Shown: positions 26,820-35,794 of the stretch, piece by piece
Layout: each line of letters opens with the position of its first letter
Numbering within the stretch: the first letter of the stretch is position 1
Assembly: GCF_002338065.1 (NCBI RefSeq)
Contig: NZ_DDHJ01000015.1
Coordinates: 632,273-696,272 of the forward strand
DNA: 64,000 bases
From: Pseudomonas sp. UBA1879
Lineage (GTDB): Bacteria > Pseudomonadota > Gammaproteobacteria > Pseudomonadales > Pseudomonadaceae
Direction of reading: 5' to 3'
The notes under the pieces: model-generated
Database searches by the model: none
The model's input: only the letters and a program-made list of their open reading frames with translations
Told to the model about the DNA's origin: nothing
Translations under genes and position numbers: made by a program

Positions 26820-28196
26820 ATGTCTGCTGATGCGCGTCCCGCCGTACTCGAACTGATCGGCAATACCCCGTTGGTGCGCGTCAGTCGCATCGACACCGGC
26901 CTCTGCACCCTTTACCTGAAGCTTGAATCGCAAAACCCCGGTGGCTCGATCAAGGACCGCGTGGGCTTGGCCATGATCGATGCCGCCGAGCGCGATGGCC
27001 GATTACGCCCCGGTGGCACCATCGTCGAAGCCACGGCGGGCAACACCGGGCTCGGCCTCGCGCTGGTGGGCCGGGCCAAGGGGTATCGCGTGGTGCTCGT
27101 GGTGCCCGACAAGATGTCCACCGAAAAGGTCTTGCACCTGAAAGCCATGGGCGCCGAAGTGCATATCACCCGCTCAGACGTTGGCAAAGGCCATCCCGAG
27201 TATTACCAGGACGTCGCTGCCCGCCTGGCCAGTGAAATCCCCGACGCCTTTTTTGCCGACCAATTCAACAACCCCGCCAACCCGCTGGCCCACGAATCCA
27301 GCACCGCCCCGGAAATCTGGGCGCAGACGCAGCACGACCTGGACGCCATCGTCGTCGGAGTCGGGTCGGCAGGCACGCTCACCGGCCTCACCCGCTTCTT
27401 CAAACGCGTGCAGCCGGACCTGGAAATGGTCCTTGCAGACCCTGTCGGCTCGGTGGTCGCTGAATACAGCCGTACGCAAACGTTGCCCATGCCGGGTTCG
27501 TGGGCCGTAGAAGGCATCGGCGAAGACTTCATCCCCTCCTTCACCGACATGTCCAGTGTCGGTCACGCGTACTCCATCAGCGACGAAGACAGCTTTGAAC
27601 ACGCCCGTCAGTTGTTGCGCGCGGAAGGCATTCTGGGGGGCTCGTCCACTGGCACGCTGCTTGCCGCCGCGCTGCGTTACTGCCGGGAACAGACCGTGCC
27701 AAAACGCGTGGTGAGCTTCGTCTGCGACACCGGCACTCGCTACCTGTCCAAGGTCTACAATGACCAGTGGATGACCGATCAGGGCTTGCTGCAACGCACG
27801 AAATACGGGGATTTGCGCGACCTGATCGCCCGCCGTTTCGAGGACGGGCGAGTGATCAGTGTCGGGCCTGACGACACCCTGCTGACCGCGTTCCAGCGCA
27901 TGCGCCTAGCCGACGTTTCACAGTTGCCAGTGCTGGTGGACAACACCCGGCTGGTCGGGGTGATCGACGAGTCCGACATCCTGCTGGATGTGCACACCGA
28001 CACCTCTCACTTTCGCACGACGGTCGCCAGCGCCATGACCGGGGAACTGAACACCCTGCCGCCCGATGCCTCCCTCGCTCGGCTCCAGGAAGAACTGGAC
28101 CGCGGCCATGTCGCCATCATCGCCGACGCGTCGGGCTTTCACGGCCTGATCACTCGCGTCGACCTGCTCAATCATTTGCGGAGATCCCTTGCATGA
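26820..28196 (+). CDS. Cystathionine beta-synthase with C-terminal CBS domains
   Basis: 458-aa PLP enzyme that joins serine and homocysteine to make cystathionine, the first step of reverse transsulfuration. The PLP lysine is K45 in GGSIKDRVG. ATAGNTGLGLALVG and GVGSAGTLTG are the cofactor loops, and EGIGEDFIPS is typical of CBS rather than cysteine synthase. Residues about 335-458 form two CBS (Bateman) repeats, VISVGPDDTLLTAFQRM and MTGELNTLPPDASLARLQEEL. GAGGA is 7 bases before ATG 26820. It overlaps the next gene by 4 bp, giving a two-gene CBS-CGL operon. Confidence 0.92.
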   Translation: MSADARPAVLELIGNTPLVRVSRIDTGLCTLYLKLESQNPGGSIKDRVGLAMIDAAERDGRLRPGGTIVEATAGNTGLGLALVGRAKGYRVVLVVPDKMSTEKVLHLKAMGAEVHITRSDVGKGHPEYYQDVAARLASEIPDAFFADQFNNPANPLAHESSTAPEIWAQTQHDLDAIVVGVGSAGTLTGLTRFFKRVQPDLEMVLADPVGSVVAEYSRTQTLPMPGSWAVEGIGEDFIPSFTDMSSVGHAYSISDEDSFEHARQLLRAEGILGGSSTGTLLAAALRYCREQTVPKRVVSFVCDTGTRYLSKVYNDQWMTDQGLLQRTKYGDLRDLIARRFEDGRVISVGPDDTLLTAFQRMRLADVSQLPVLVDNTRLVGVIDESDILLDVHTDTSHFRTTVASAMTGELNTLPPDASLARLQEELDRGHVAIIADASGFHGLITRVDLLNHLRRSLA

Positions 28197-29371
28197 GTCA
28201 ACACGACGAACACCACCCCGCCCACGGCTTCGCCACCCGCGTCATTCATGCGGGACAGACGCCTGACCCTTCCACCGGCGCGCTGATGCCGCCGATTTAT
28301 GCCAACTCCACTTACCTGCAAGAAAGCCCGGGCGTGCACAAGGGGCTGGATTACGGCCGCTCGCACAACCCGACGCGCTTCGCCCTGGAGCGTTGCGTGG
28401 CGGACCTGGAAGGCGGCACTCAGGCCTTCGCGTTCGCATCGGGGCTGGCGGCCATTTCTTCGGTGCTGGAATTGCTCGACGCGGGCTCCCACGTGCTGTC
28501 CGGCGATGACCTGTACGGTGGCACCTTCCGGCTGTTCGACAAGGTGCGTAAACGCAGCGCCGGACATCGCTTCAGCTTTGTCGACATGACCGACCTGTCG
28601 GCCTTCGAAGCCGGGTTGCAGGACGACACCAAAATGATTTGGGTCGAAACGCCAAGCAATCCGCTGCTGCGCCTCAGCGACCTGGCGGCCATCGCGCGTA
28701 TCTGCCGGGATCGCGGGATCATTTGCGTGGCCGACAACACCTTCGCCAGCCCGTGGATTCAACACCCGCTGGCCCTTGGTTTCGACATCGTGGTGCACTC
28801 GACGACCAAATACCTCAACGGCCACTCAGACGTCATCGGTGGCATCGCCGTGGTGGGCGACAACCCGGAGCTGGCCGAACGCCTGGGTTTCTTGCAGAAC
28901 TCGGTGGGCGCCATCGCCGGGCCGTTCGACGCGTTCCTGACCCTGCGCGGCGTGAAAACCCTCGCCTTGCGCATGGAGCGCCACAGCAGCAACGCCGTGG
29001 AGCTGGCGCAATGGCTGGAGCGTCAGCCTCAAGTCGCGCGGGTTTACTACCCTGGCCTGCCGAGCCACCCGCAGCATGCACTGGCCTGTCGGCAAATGCG
29101 TGGCTTCGGCGGCATGATTTCTCTGGACCTGAACACCGATCTGGCAGGCGCCAAACGGTTTCTGGAGCACGTGCGGATATTCGCGCTTGCGGAAAGCCTG
29201 GGCGGTGTTGAAAGCCTCATCGAACACCCCGCCATCATGACCCACGCCAGCATCCCCGCTGAAAACCGGGCGAAGCTGGGGATCGGCGATGGACTGGTGC
29301 GCCTGTCGGTAGGTATCGAAGACGTCGAAGACTTGCGCGCCGACCTGGCCCAGGCACTGGCTACCATTTGA
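28193..29371 (+). CDS. Cystathionine gamma-lyase/synthase (Cys/Met metabolism PLP enzyme)
   Basis: 392-aa fold-type I PLP enzyme. The Schiff-base lysine is K206 in HSTTKYLNGHSDVIGG. RSHNPTRFALE, ASGLAAI and SLGGVESLIEHPA are family signatures. The ATGA overlap with the cystathionine beta-synthase gene makes gamma-lyase the most likely function, giving cysteine, 2-oxobutyrate and ammonia from cystathionine. Together the pair lets the cell make cysteine from methionine. Cystathionine gamma-synthase activity cannot be excluded by sequence alone. Two adjacent hairpins follow. Confidence 0.9.
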   Translation: MSQHDEHHPAHGFATRVIHAGQTPDPSTGALMPPIYANSTYLQESPGVHKGLDYGRSHNPTRFALERCVADLEGGTQAFAFASGLAAISSVLELLDAGSHVLSGDDLYGGTFRLFDKVRKRSAGHRFSFVDMTDLSAFEAGLQDDTKMIWVETPSNPLLRLSDLAAIARICRDRGIICVADNTFASPWIQHPLALGFDIVVHSTTKYLNGHSDVIGGIAVVGDNPELAERLGFLQNSVGAIAGPFDAFLTLRGVKTLALRMERHSSNAVELAQWLERQPQVARVYYPGLPSHPQHALACRQMRGFGGMISLDLNTDLAGAKRFLEHVRIFALAESLGGVESLIEHPAIMTHASIPAENRAKLGIGDGLVRLSVGIEDVEDLRADLAQALATI

Positions 29372-29476
29372 TCCCAAGATTGTGTTCAACCCAGCACGGG
29401 ATTGTTGCCCGTTCAGTAACAGAGATTTGCCAAAAATCGCATGGCTGAGTCTTTGATAGCTTGCTAACGTTCAACT

Positions 29477-29498
29477 CATCAAATCCGCCGATTTGATG
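29477..29498. repeat. Perfect 9-bp inverted repeat after the CBS-CGL operon
   Basis: CATCAAATC (29477-29485) and GATTTGATG (29490-29498) are separated by four bases. It lies 13 bp before a true terminator, so the transcript end has two consecutive hairpins; it could also be a protein-binding site. Confidence 0.55.
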
Positions 29499-29511
29499 GA
29501 TGTCCTTCAAG

Positions 29512-29550
29512 CCGCCGAGCCGTCAGAGATAACGGATTGGCGGTTTTTTT
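29512..29550 (+). terminator. Rho-independent terminator after the CBS-CGL operon
   Basis: The arms CCGCC..CCGT (29512-29523) and ACGG..GGCGG (29531-29543) pair with a small internal mismatch, followed by seven T. It separates the transsulfuration operon from the liu operon. Confidence 0.85.
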
Positions 29551-29672
29551 ATGGGCGCAACTTTACCAAGGGTGATAATGGCTCGCCTTGGATGCCCCTT
29601 CAGCCGCGAATCTTCCCGGTCACATTCCCCACTTAATACATTGCTCCTCATTGACATGCCCTCACCCGCAGG

Positions 29673-29688
29673 TTTACGTTAACGTAAA
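29673..29688. promoter_or_regulatory. Perfect 16-bp palindrome, likely LiuR-type operator
   Basis: TTTACGTTAACGTAAA is a perfect palindrome 60 bases before the isovaleryl-CoA dehydrogenase start. It resembles, as I recall, the operators of LiuR, the MerR-family regulator of leucine and isovalerate catabolism in proteobacteria. No liuR gene is in the window. Confidence 0.65.
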
Positions 29689-29748
29689 GGTGATACAGCA
29701 TATTACCGTCTGACATCCCCTCCAAAAACAACAAGGGAACGCAGCCTC

Positions 29749-30912
29749 ATGAACTACCCCACGCTCAATTTCGGCCTTGGCGAGACCCTCGATATGTTGC
29801 GCGATCAAGTGCGGGCCTTCGTCGCTGCCGAGTTGGCCCCGCGCGCTGCGCAGATCGATCAGGACAACCTGTTTCCCGCCGACATGTGGCGCAAATTCGG
29901 GGACATGGGCCTGCTGGGTATTACGGTCGATGAGCAATACGGCGGCGCAGGGCTGGGCTATCTGGCGCACGTCATCGCCCTGGAAGAAATCAGCCGGGGT
30001 TCTGCGTCGGTCGCCCTCTCCTACGGTGCCCACTCCAATCTGTGCGTGAACCAGATCAACCGCAACGGCAACGCCGAACAGAAAGCCCGCTACCTGCCGA
30101 AACTGATCAGCGGCGAGCACATCGGCGCGCTGGCCATGAGCGAACCCAACGCCGGTTCCGATGTGGTCTCCATGAAGCTGCGCGCCGACAAGCGCGGCGA
30201 CCGTTTCGTCCTCAATGGCAGCAAGACCTGGATCACCAACGGCCCCGACGCCCACACCTACGTGATCTACGCCAAGACCGACCTGGAAAAAGGCCCTCAC
30301 GGCATCAGCGCGTTCATCGTCGAGCGCGACTGGAAAGGTTTCTCCCGCGGTCAGAAATTCGACAAGCTCGGCATGCGGGGCTCCAACACCTGCGAGCTGT
30401 TTTTCGATGACGTGGAGGTGCCGGAAGAAAACCTGCTCGGCGCCCTGAACGGCGGCGTCCGGGTGCTGATGAGCGGGCTGGATTACGAGCGGGTCGTTCT
30501 CTCCGGCGGCCCTACCGGCATCATGCAGGCCTGCATGGACGTGGTGCTGCCCTACATTCACGACCGTAAACAGTTCGGCCAGAGCATCGGCGAATTTCAG
30601 CTGATTCAGGGCAAAGTCGCCGACATGTACACCCAACTCAACGCCAGCCGCGCCTACCTGTACGCCGTCGCGCAAGCCTGCGAACGCGGCGAAACCACGC
30701 GCAAGGACGCCGCCGGTGTGATCCTCTACAGCGCTGAGCGCGCGACCCAAATGGCCCTCGATACCATCCAGATTCTCGGTGGCAACGGCTACATCAATGA
30801 ATTCCCCGCCGGCCGTCTGCTGCGCGACGCCAAGCTCTACGAAATCGGCGCCGGGACCAGCGAAATCCGCCGCATGCTGATCGGACGTGAGCTGTTCAAC
30901 GAGACGCGGTGA
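29749..30912 (+). CDS. liuA: Isovaleryl-CoA dehydrogenase
   Basis: FAD acyl-CoA dehydrogenase of 387 aa, the usual IVD length. It converts isovaleryl-CoA to 3-methylcrotonyl-CoA in leucine degradation. The catalytic glutamate is E247 in GLDYERVVLSGGP, the position characteristic of isovaleryl-CoA dehydrogenases. ALAMSEPNAGSDVVSMKLRA and FDKLGMRGSNTCELFFDDVEVPEENLLG are acyl-CoA dehydrogenase signatures, and QILGGNGYINEFPAGRLLRDAKLYEIGAGTSEI closes the fold. It is the first gene of liuABCD. Confidence 0.94.
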   Translation: MNYPTLNFGLGETLDMLRDQVRAFVAAELAPRAAQIDQDNLFPADMWRKFGDMGLLGITVDEQYGGAGLGYLAHVIALEEISRGSASVALSYGAHSNLCVNQINRNGNAEQKARYLPKLISGEHIGALAMSEPNAGSDVVSMKLRADKRGDRFVLNGSKTWITNGPDAHTYVIYAKTDLEKGPHGISAFIVERDWKGFSRGQKFDKLGMRGSNTCELFFDDVEVPEENLLGALNGGVRVLMSGLDYERVVLSGGPTGIMQACMDVVLPYIHDRKQFGQSIGEFQLIQGKVADMYTQLNASRAYLYAVAQACERGETTRKDAAGVILYSAERATQMALDTIQILGGNGYINEFPAGRLLRDAKLYEIGAGTSEIRRMLIGRELFNETR

Positions 30913-30996
30913 AGCAGTGGCGAGCTGCGAGTAAGAGCGGTCCGTGGAGGCCGGCCTTTTTGGGTGGCGGCAGTAATTGCGCTGCGGGAATGGGTG

Positions 30997-32601
30997 ATGA
31001 TTTTGAAGACACAGGTCAATCCGCGTTCGGCGGAGTTTTTGGCGAACAGCGAGGCGTTGCGCAGGCAGGTGGATGATCTGCACACGCTTCTTGCGCAGGT
31101 GCACGAGGGTGGCGGGCCGAAGGCGCAGGAGCGGCACACGTCGCGTGGCAAGTTGCTGCCGCGCGAGCGCATCAATCGGTTGTTGGATGTGGGGTCGCCG
31201 TTTCTGGAAATCAGTCAGTTGGCGGCCCACGGCGTCTACGGTGAAGACGTGCCGGCAGCGGGCGTGATCGCCGGGATCGGGCGGGTCGAGGGCGTGGAAT
31301 GCATGATCATCGCCAACGACGCGACGGTCAAAGGCGGCACGTACTATCCGCTGACGGTGAAAAAGCATCTTCGCGCGCAGACCATCGCGCAGCAGAACCG
31401 GTTGCCCTGCATCTATCTGGTGGATTCCGGAGGCGCCAACCTGCCCCGTCAGGATGAAGTCTTTCCTGACCGCGAGCATTTCGGGCGGATTTTCTTCAAT
31501 CAGGCCAACATGAGCGCCGAAGGCATCCCGCAGATCGCCGTGGTCATGGGTTCGTGCACAGCAGGCGGCGCTTATGTCCCGGCCATGGCCGACGAAGCGA
31601 TCATGGTCCGCCAGCAGGCGACGATCTTCCTCGCCGGGCCGCCGCTGGTGAAAGCCGCCACCGGTGAAGTGGTCAGCGCTGAAGACCTTGGCGGCGCCGA
31701 CGTGCACTGCAAGATTTCCGGCGTGGCCGATCATTACGCCGACAGCGACGAGCACGCGCTGACCCTGGCCCGCCGTAGTGTCGCTCACCTGAACTGGCGC
31801 AAACATGGCGAGCTGCAAGTGCGCGCCCCGATTGCGCCGCTGTACGCTAGCGACGAACTCTATGGGGTGATTTCCGCAGACCCCAAACAGCCTTTCGACG
31901 TGCGGGAAGTGATCGCGCGGCTGGTAGACGGCTCGGTGTTCGATGAATTCAAGGCCCTGTTCGGCACCACATTGGTGTGTGGCTTCGCGCACCTCAACGG
32001 CTACCCCATCGCGATTCTGGCCAACAACGGCATCCTGTTCGCCGAGGCCGCGCAGAAAGGCGCGCACTTCATCGAACTGGCCTGCCAACGCGGCATCCCG
32101 CTGCTGTTCTTGCAAAACATCACTGGCTTCATGGTTGGCCAAAAGTACGAAGCGGGCGGCATCGCCAAGCACGGCGCCAAGCTGGTGACTGCCGTGGCCT
32201 GTGCCAGAGTGCCGAAATTCACCGTAATCATCGGCGGCAGCTTCGGGGCGGGCAATTACGGCATGTGTGGCCGCGCTTACGATCCGCGTTTCCTATGGAT
32301 GTGGCCCAACGCGCGCATCGGCGTGATGGGCGGCGAGCAGGCGGCAGGTGTGCTGGTGCAGGTCAAGCGCGAGCAGGCCGAGCGCAGCGGCCAGGGCTTC
32401 AGCGCCGAACAGGAGGCAGCGATCAAGCAGCCGATCCTTGATCAGTACGAACATCAGGGCCACCCCTACTACTCCAGCGCCCGTTTGTGGGACGACGGCG
32501 TGATCGACCCGGCGCAGACCCGCGACATTCTTGCCCTCGCCATCAGCGCGGCGCTCAACGCCCCCATCGAACCGACCCGCTTCGGCGTGTTCCGGATGTG
32601 A
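30997..32601 (+). CDS. liuB: Methylcrotonyl-CoA carboxylase, carboxyltransferase (beta) subunit
   Basis: 534 aa from ATG 30997 (a GTG directly before it is in frame). It shows carboxyltransferase motifs: GGPKAQERHTSRGKLLPRERI, VDSGGANLPRQDEVFPD, GSCTAGGAYVPAMADEAIMV and GGSFGAGNYGMCGRAYDPRFLWMWPNARI, the last being diagnostic of methylcrotonyl-CoA carboxylase. It transfers CO2 from carboxybiotin to 3-methylcrotonyl-CoA. The gap after liuA is about 84 bp. Its biotin-carrying partner is the fourth gene of the operon. Confidence 0.94.
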   Translation: MILKTQVNPRSAEFLANSEALRRQVDDLHTLLAQVHEGGGPKAQERHTSRGKLLPRERINRLLDVGSPFLEISQLAAHGVYGEDVPAAGVIAGIGRVEGVECMIIANDATVKGGTYYPLTVKKHLRAQTIAQQNRLPCIYLVDSGGANLPRQDEVFPDREHFGRIFFNQANMSAEGIPQIAVVMGSCTAGGAYVPAMADEAIMVRQQATIFLAGPPLVKAATGEVVSAEDLGGADVHCKISGVADHYADSDEHALTLARRSVAHLNWRKHGELQVRAPIAPLYASDELYGVISADPKQPFDVREVIARLVDGSVFDEFKALFGTTLVCGFAHLNGYPIAILANNGILFAEAAQKGAHFIELACQRGIPLLFLQNITGFMVGQKYEAGGIAKHGAKLVTAVACARVPKFTVIIGGSFGAGNYGMCGRAYDPRFLWMWPNARIGVMGGEQAAGVLVQVKREQAERSGQGFSAEQEAAIKQPILDQYEHQGHPYYSSARLWDDGVIDPAQTRDILALAISAALNAPIEPTRFGVFRM

Positions 32602-32615
32602 CCCGAGGAACGACC

Positions 32616-33431
32616 ATGACCGATTTCGACACCGTCGAGCTTGAGTACGACCCGCGAGGTTTCGCGACCCTCTGGCTCAACCGGCCGGACAAGAACAACG
32701 CGTTCAACGCACAGATGATTCGTGAGCTGAAACTGGCGCTGGAGCAGGTGCGGAGCGACAGCCGCTTGCGCTTTCTCGTGCTGCGTGGACGTGGCCGGCA
32801 TTTCAGCGCCGGGGCCGACCTGGCCTGGATGCAGGAATCGGCCAACCTCGATTACCACACCAATCTGGGCGACGCCCGGGAACTGGGCGAGCTGATGTAT
32901 GGCCTGGCCAAGCTGAAACTGCCGACCCTGGCCGTGGTGCAAGGTGCGGCCTATGGCGGCGCTCTGGGCCTGATCAGTTGCTGCGACATGGCGATCGGTG
33001 CCGACGACGCGCAATTCTGTCTCTCGGAAGTGAAGATCGGCCTGGCCCCGGCGGTGATCAGTCCGTTCGTGGTGCAAGCCATCGGCGCGCGACATGCCCG
33101 CCGCTATGCGCTGACGGCAGAACGTTTCGATGGTCGACGGGCGCGGGAGATCGGCCTGCTCGCCGAGTCGTACCCCGCTACTGAGTTCGACGCCCAGTTG
33201 CAACACTGGGTGGCGAACCTGCTGCTGAACAGTCCTCAAGCCATGCGGGTCAGCAAAGACCTGCTGCGTGAAGTCGGCCACGGCGAGCTCAGCCCTGCCC
33301 TGCGACGCTTCTGCGAAAACGCCATCGCGCGCATCCGTGTCAGCCCCGAGGGCCAGGAAGGGCTGCGGGCATTTCTGCAAAAACGCGAGCCGAACTGGCG
33401 CGCTGAACCCCTTGACGGAGACACACCATGA
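32616..33431 (+). CDS. liuC: Methylglutaconyl-CoA hydratase (enoyl-CoA hydratase family)
   Basis: 271-aa crotonase-fold enzyme. CGAGGAA lies 6-11 bases before ATG 32616. The oxyanion-hole segments are FSAGADLAWM and AAYGGALGLISCCDMAIG, the second matching family members that act on 3-methylglutaconyl-CoA. Its stop overlaps the start of the next gene (ATGA). Position between the two carboxylase subunits supports the pathway assignment; the product would be HMG-CoA. Confidence 0.92.
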   Translation: MTDFDTVELEYDPRGFATLWLNRPDKNNAFNAQMIRELKLALEQVRSDSRLRFLVLRGRGRHFSAGADLAWMQESANLDYHTNLGDARELGELMYGLAKLKLPTLAVVQGAAYGGALGLISCCDMAIGADDAQFCLSEVKIGLAPAVISPFVVQAIGARHARRYALTAERFDGRRAREIGLLAESYPATEFDAQLQHWVANLLLNSPQAMRVSKDLLREVGHGELSPALRRFCENAIARIRVSPEGQEGLRAFLQKREPNWRAEPLDGDTP

Positions 33432-35389
33432 GCGGCCCCAACACCCGCGCCCTGACGTCCGTGCTGGTGGCCAACCGGGGCGAGATCGCTTGCCGCGTGA
33501 TGCGCACCGCCAAGGCCATGGGCCTGACCACCGTGGCGGTGCACAGTGCCACCGACCGGGACGCTCGCCACGTGCGCGAGGCGGACATCGCCGTAGACCT
33601 GGGCGGCAGCAAGGCCGCCGACAGCTATTTGCAAATCGACAAACTGATCGCGGCCGCCAGAGACAGCGGCGCGCAGGGCATTCATCCCGGCTATGGGTTT
33701 CTCTCTGAAAACGCCGCGCTTGCCCGCGCCGTTGAAGCAGCAGGCCTTGTTTTCCTTGGCCCGCCTGCCTCGGCCATCGACGCCATGGGCAGCAAGTCCG
33801 CCGCCAAGACCTTGATGGAAACCGCGGGCGTGCCGCTGGTGCCCGGTTACCATGGCGAAGCCCAGGATGCGCAAACCTTTCGCGACGCCGCCGCGCGCAT
33901 TGGCTACCCGGTGCTGCTCAAGGCCACGGCGGGGGGCGGCGGCAAAGGCATGAAGGTGGTCGAGCGCGACGAAGACCTCGCCGACGCCCTGGCCTCGGCG
34001 CAACGGGAGGCACACTCGTCGTTCGGCGATTCGCGGATGTTGCTGGAAAAATACGTTCTCAAGCCGCGCCACGTCGAAATTCAAGTGTTCGCCGATCAGC
34101 ACGGCCACTGCCTTTACCTCAACGAACGGGACTGCTCGATTCAACGCCGTCACCAGAAAGTCGTTGAAGAAGCCCCAGCCCCCGGCCTCAACCCCGACCT
34201 GCGCCGCGCCATGGGTGAGGCCGCTGTTCGCGCCGCGCAGGCCATCGGCTACGTCGGCGCGGGCACCGTGGAGTTTCTGCTGGACGCTCGCGGCGAATTT
34301 TTCTTCATGGAGATGAACACTCGCTTGCAGGTCGAACACCCGGTGACCGAGGCCATTACCGGGCTCGATCTGGTGGCCTGGCAGATTCGCGTCGCTCAGG
34401 GCGAGCCGCTGCCGATCACTCAGGATCAGGTGCCGCTCAACGGCCACGCCATTGAAGTGCGCTTGTACGCCGAGGACCCGGCCAATGATTTTCTGCCCGC
34501 TACCGGCACCCTTCGGCTGTACCGCGAATCGGCACCGGGGCCGGGTCGTCGCGTCGACAGCGGCGTGTCCGAAGGCGATGAAGTGTCACCGTTTTACGAC
34601 CCGATGCTGGGCAAACTGATCGCTTGGGGCGAGGACCGCGAACAAGCGCGTCTTCGCTTGCTGGCCATGCTCGACGAGTTCGCCATCGGCGGGCTGCGCA
34701 CCAACCTGGCGTTTCTGCGGCGGATCATTGCGCACCGGGCCTTCGCCGACGGCGAACTGGACACGGGCTTCATCCCCCGTTATCAGGCCGAGCTGTTACC
34801 CCCGGCGCAAGGGTTGTCCGATGAATTCTGGACGGTTGCCGCCGAGGCCTATCGCCAGGGCACGGTGCATGCTGCCCGGGCCGATGATCCGCATTCACCC
34901 TGGTCCACGGCCGATGGCCTGCGTCTGGGCTTGCCTAATGAGGTCGGGCTGAAGCTGACCTGCGCAGGCGACACGCGCAATGTGCGGCTCGGTAGTGCGT
35001 CGCCCGATGTCACGTTGCAAGGCGAACACCTGACGCTTAAACACAATGGCCTGCGCCGGCACATCCCGGCCATCCGCCGTGAGGAGACGCTGTATCTGCG
35101 TTGGCTGGGTGAATGGCATGCCGTTACGGCCTTTGACGCCATTGCCGCCGCCGACGCGAGCCACAGTCAACACGGCGGCCTGAGCGCCCCCATGAACGGC
35201 AGCATCGTCCGGGTGCTGGTCGACCTGGGTCAATCCGTCGAGGCCGGAACGCCGTTGGTGGTGCTGGAAGCGATGAAAATGGAACACAGCATCCGCGCCA
35301 GTCAGGCGGGCATCGTGTCCGCGTTGTATTGCGCAGAGGGCGAGATGGTCAGCGAAGGGACGGTGTTGGTGGAACTGACTGAGATTTAA
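33428..35389 (+). CDS. liuD: Methylcrotonyl-CoA carboxylase, biotin-carrying (alpha) subunit
   Basis: 653 aa with biotin carboxylase at the N-terminus (LVANRGEIACRVMRTAKAMG, IHPGYGFLSENA, KATAGGGGKGMKVV, MNTRLQVEHPVTE) and a C-terminal biotinyl domain whose biotin lysine is K617 in LEAMKMEH. It carboxylates biotin with ATP and bicarbonate and supplies the CO2 for LiuB. It is the last gene of the operon here. The usual next gene, HMG-CoA lyase (liuE), does not follow; a REP cluster does. Confidence 0.95.
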   Translation: MSGPNTRALTSVLVANRGEIACRVMRTAKAMGLTTVAVHSATDRDARHVREADIAVDLGGSKAADSYLQIDKLIAAARDSGAQGIHPGYGFLSENAALARAVEAAGLVFLGPPASAIDAMGSKSAAKTLMETAGVPLVPGYHGEAQDAQTFRDAAARIGYPVLLKATAGGGGKGMKVVERDEDLADALASAQREAHSSFGDSRMLLEKYVLKPRHVEIQVFADQHGHCLYLNERDCSIQRRHQKVVEEAPAPGLNPDLRRAMGEAAVRAAQAIGYVGAGTVEFLLDARGEFFFMEMNTRLQVEHPVTEAITGLDLVAWQIRVAQGEPLPITQDQVPLNGHAIEVRLYAEDPANDFLPATGTLRLYRESAPGPGRRVDSGVSEGDEVSPFYDPMLGKLIAWGEDREQARLRLLAMLDEFAIGGLRTNLAFLRRIIAHRAFADGELDTGFIPRYQAELLPPAQGLSDEFWTVAAEAYRQGTVHAARADDPHSPWSTADGLRLGLPNEVGLKLTCAGDTRNVRLGSASPDVTLQGEHLTLKHNGLRRHIPAIRREETLYLRWLGEWHAVTAFDAIAAADASHSQHGGLSAPMNGSIVRVLVDLGQSVEAGTPLVVLEAMKMEHSIRASQAGIVSALYCAEGEMVSEGTVLVELTEI

Positions 35390-35423
35390 CGCCGCGCGCA
35401 GAATCAGCCGATGCACGCAAAAG

Positions 35424-35722
35424 CTGTGGAAGACGCCGGAGGCACGACGGCCGCGAAAGTGGCCAGTCAGACGTTTCATTGACACCTGCTCTATCGCCAT
35501 CGCGGCCGTCGTGCCTCCGGCGGCTCCTACAGGGATTGTGTCTAGTCAGCGAGGACGCATGAAGGCAGCGGTTGTGTGAATCGGACGCATGAGGCCCAGA
35601 CACTGCGAGATATGTAGGAGCCGCCGGAGGCACGACGGCCGCGAAGGCGGTAGGTCGGTTGCAGATGTGCAGTCTGATACACCGCCATCGCAGCCGTCGT
35701 ACCTCCGGCGGCTCCTGCAGGG
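35424..35722. repeat. Cluster of two REP palindrome pairs
   Basis: Two inverted pairs of a Pseudomonas-type REP element with core CGCCGGAGGCACGACGGCC. Pair one occupies about 35434-35456 and 35500-35531, pair two about 35613-35645 and 35687-35719. The arrangement is BIME-like, between two convergent operons (liu and the indolepyruvate oxidoreductase). The same element builds the large array near 46 kb. Confidence 0.9.
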
Positions 35723-35794
35723 ATTGCGATTCGTCAGCAGGAACGTATGAAGGCAAAGGGGATGAGGATCTATCGACCCTCACCCCGTTTGCAG

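Noticed and set aside
29674..32172. 832-aa minus-strand open frame opposite liuA and liuB
   Set aside because: Shadow of two well-identified genes; no motif on this strand.
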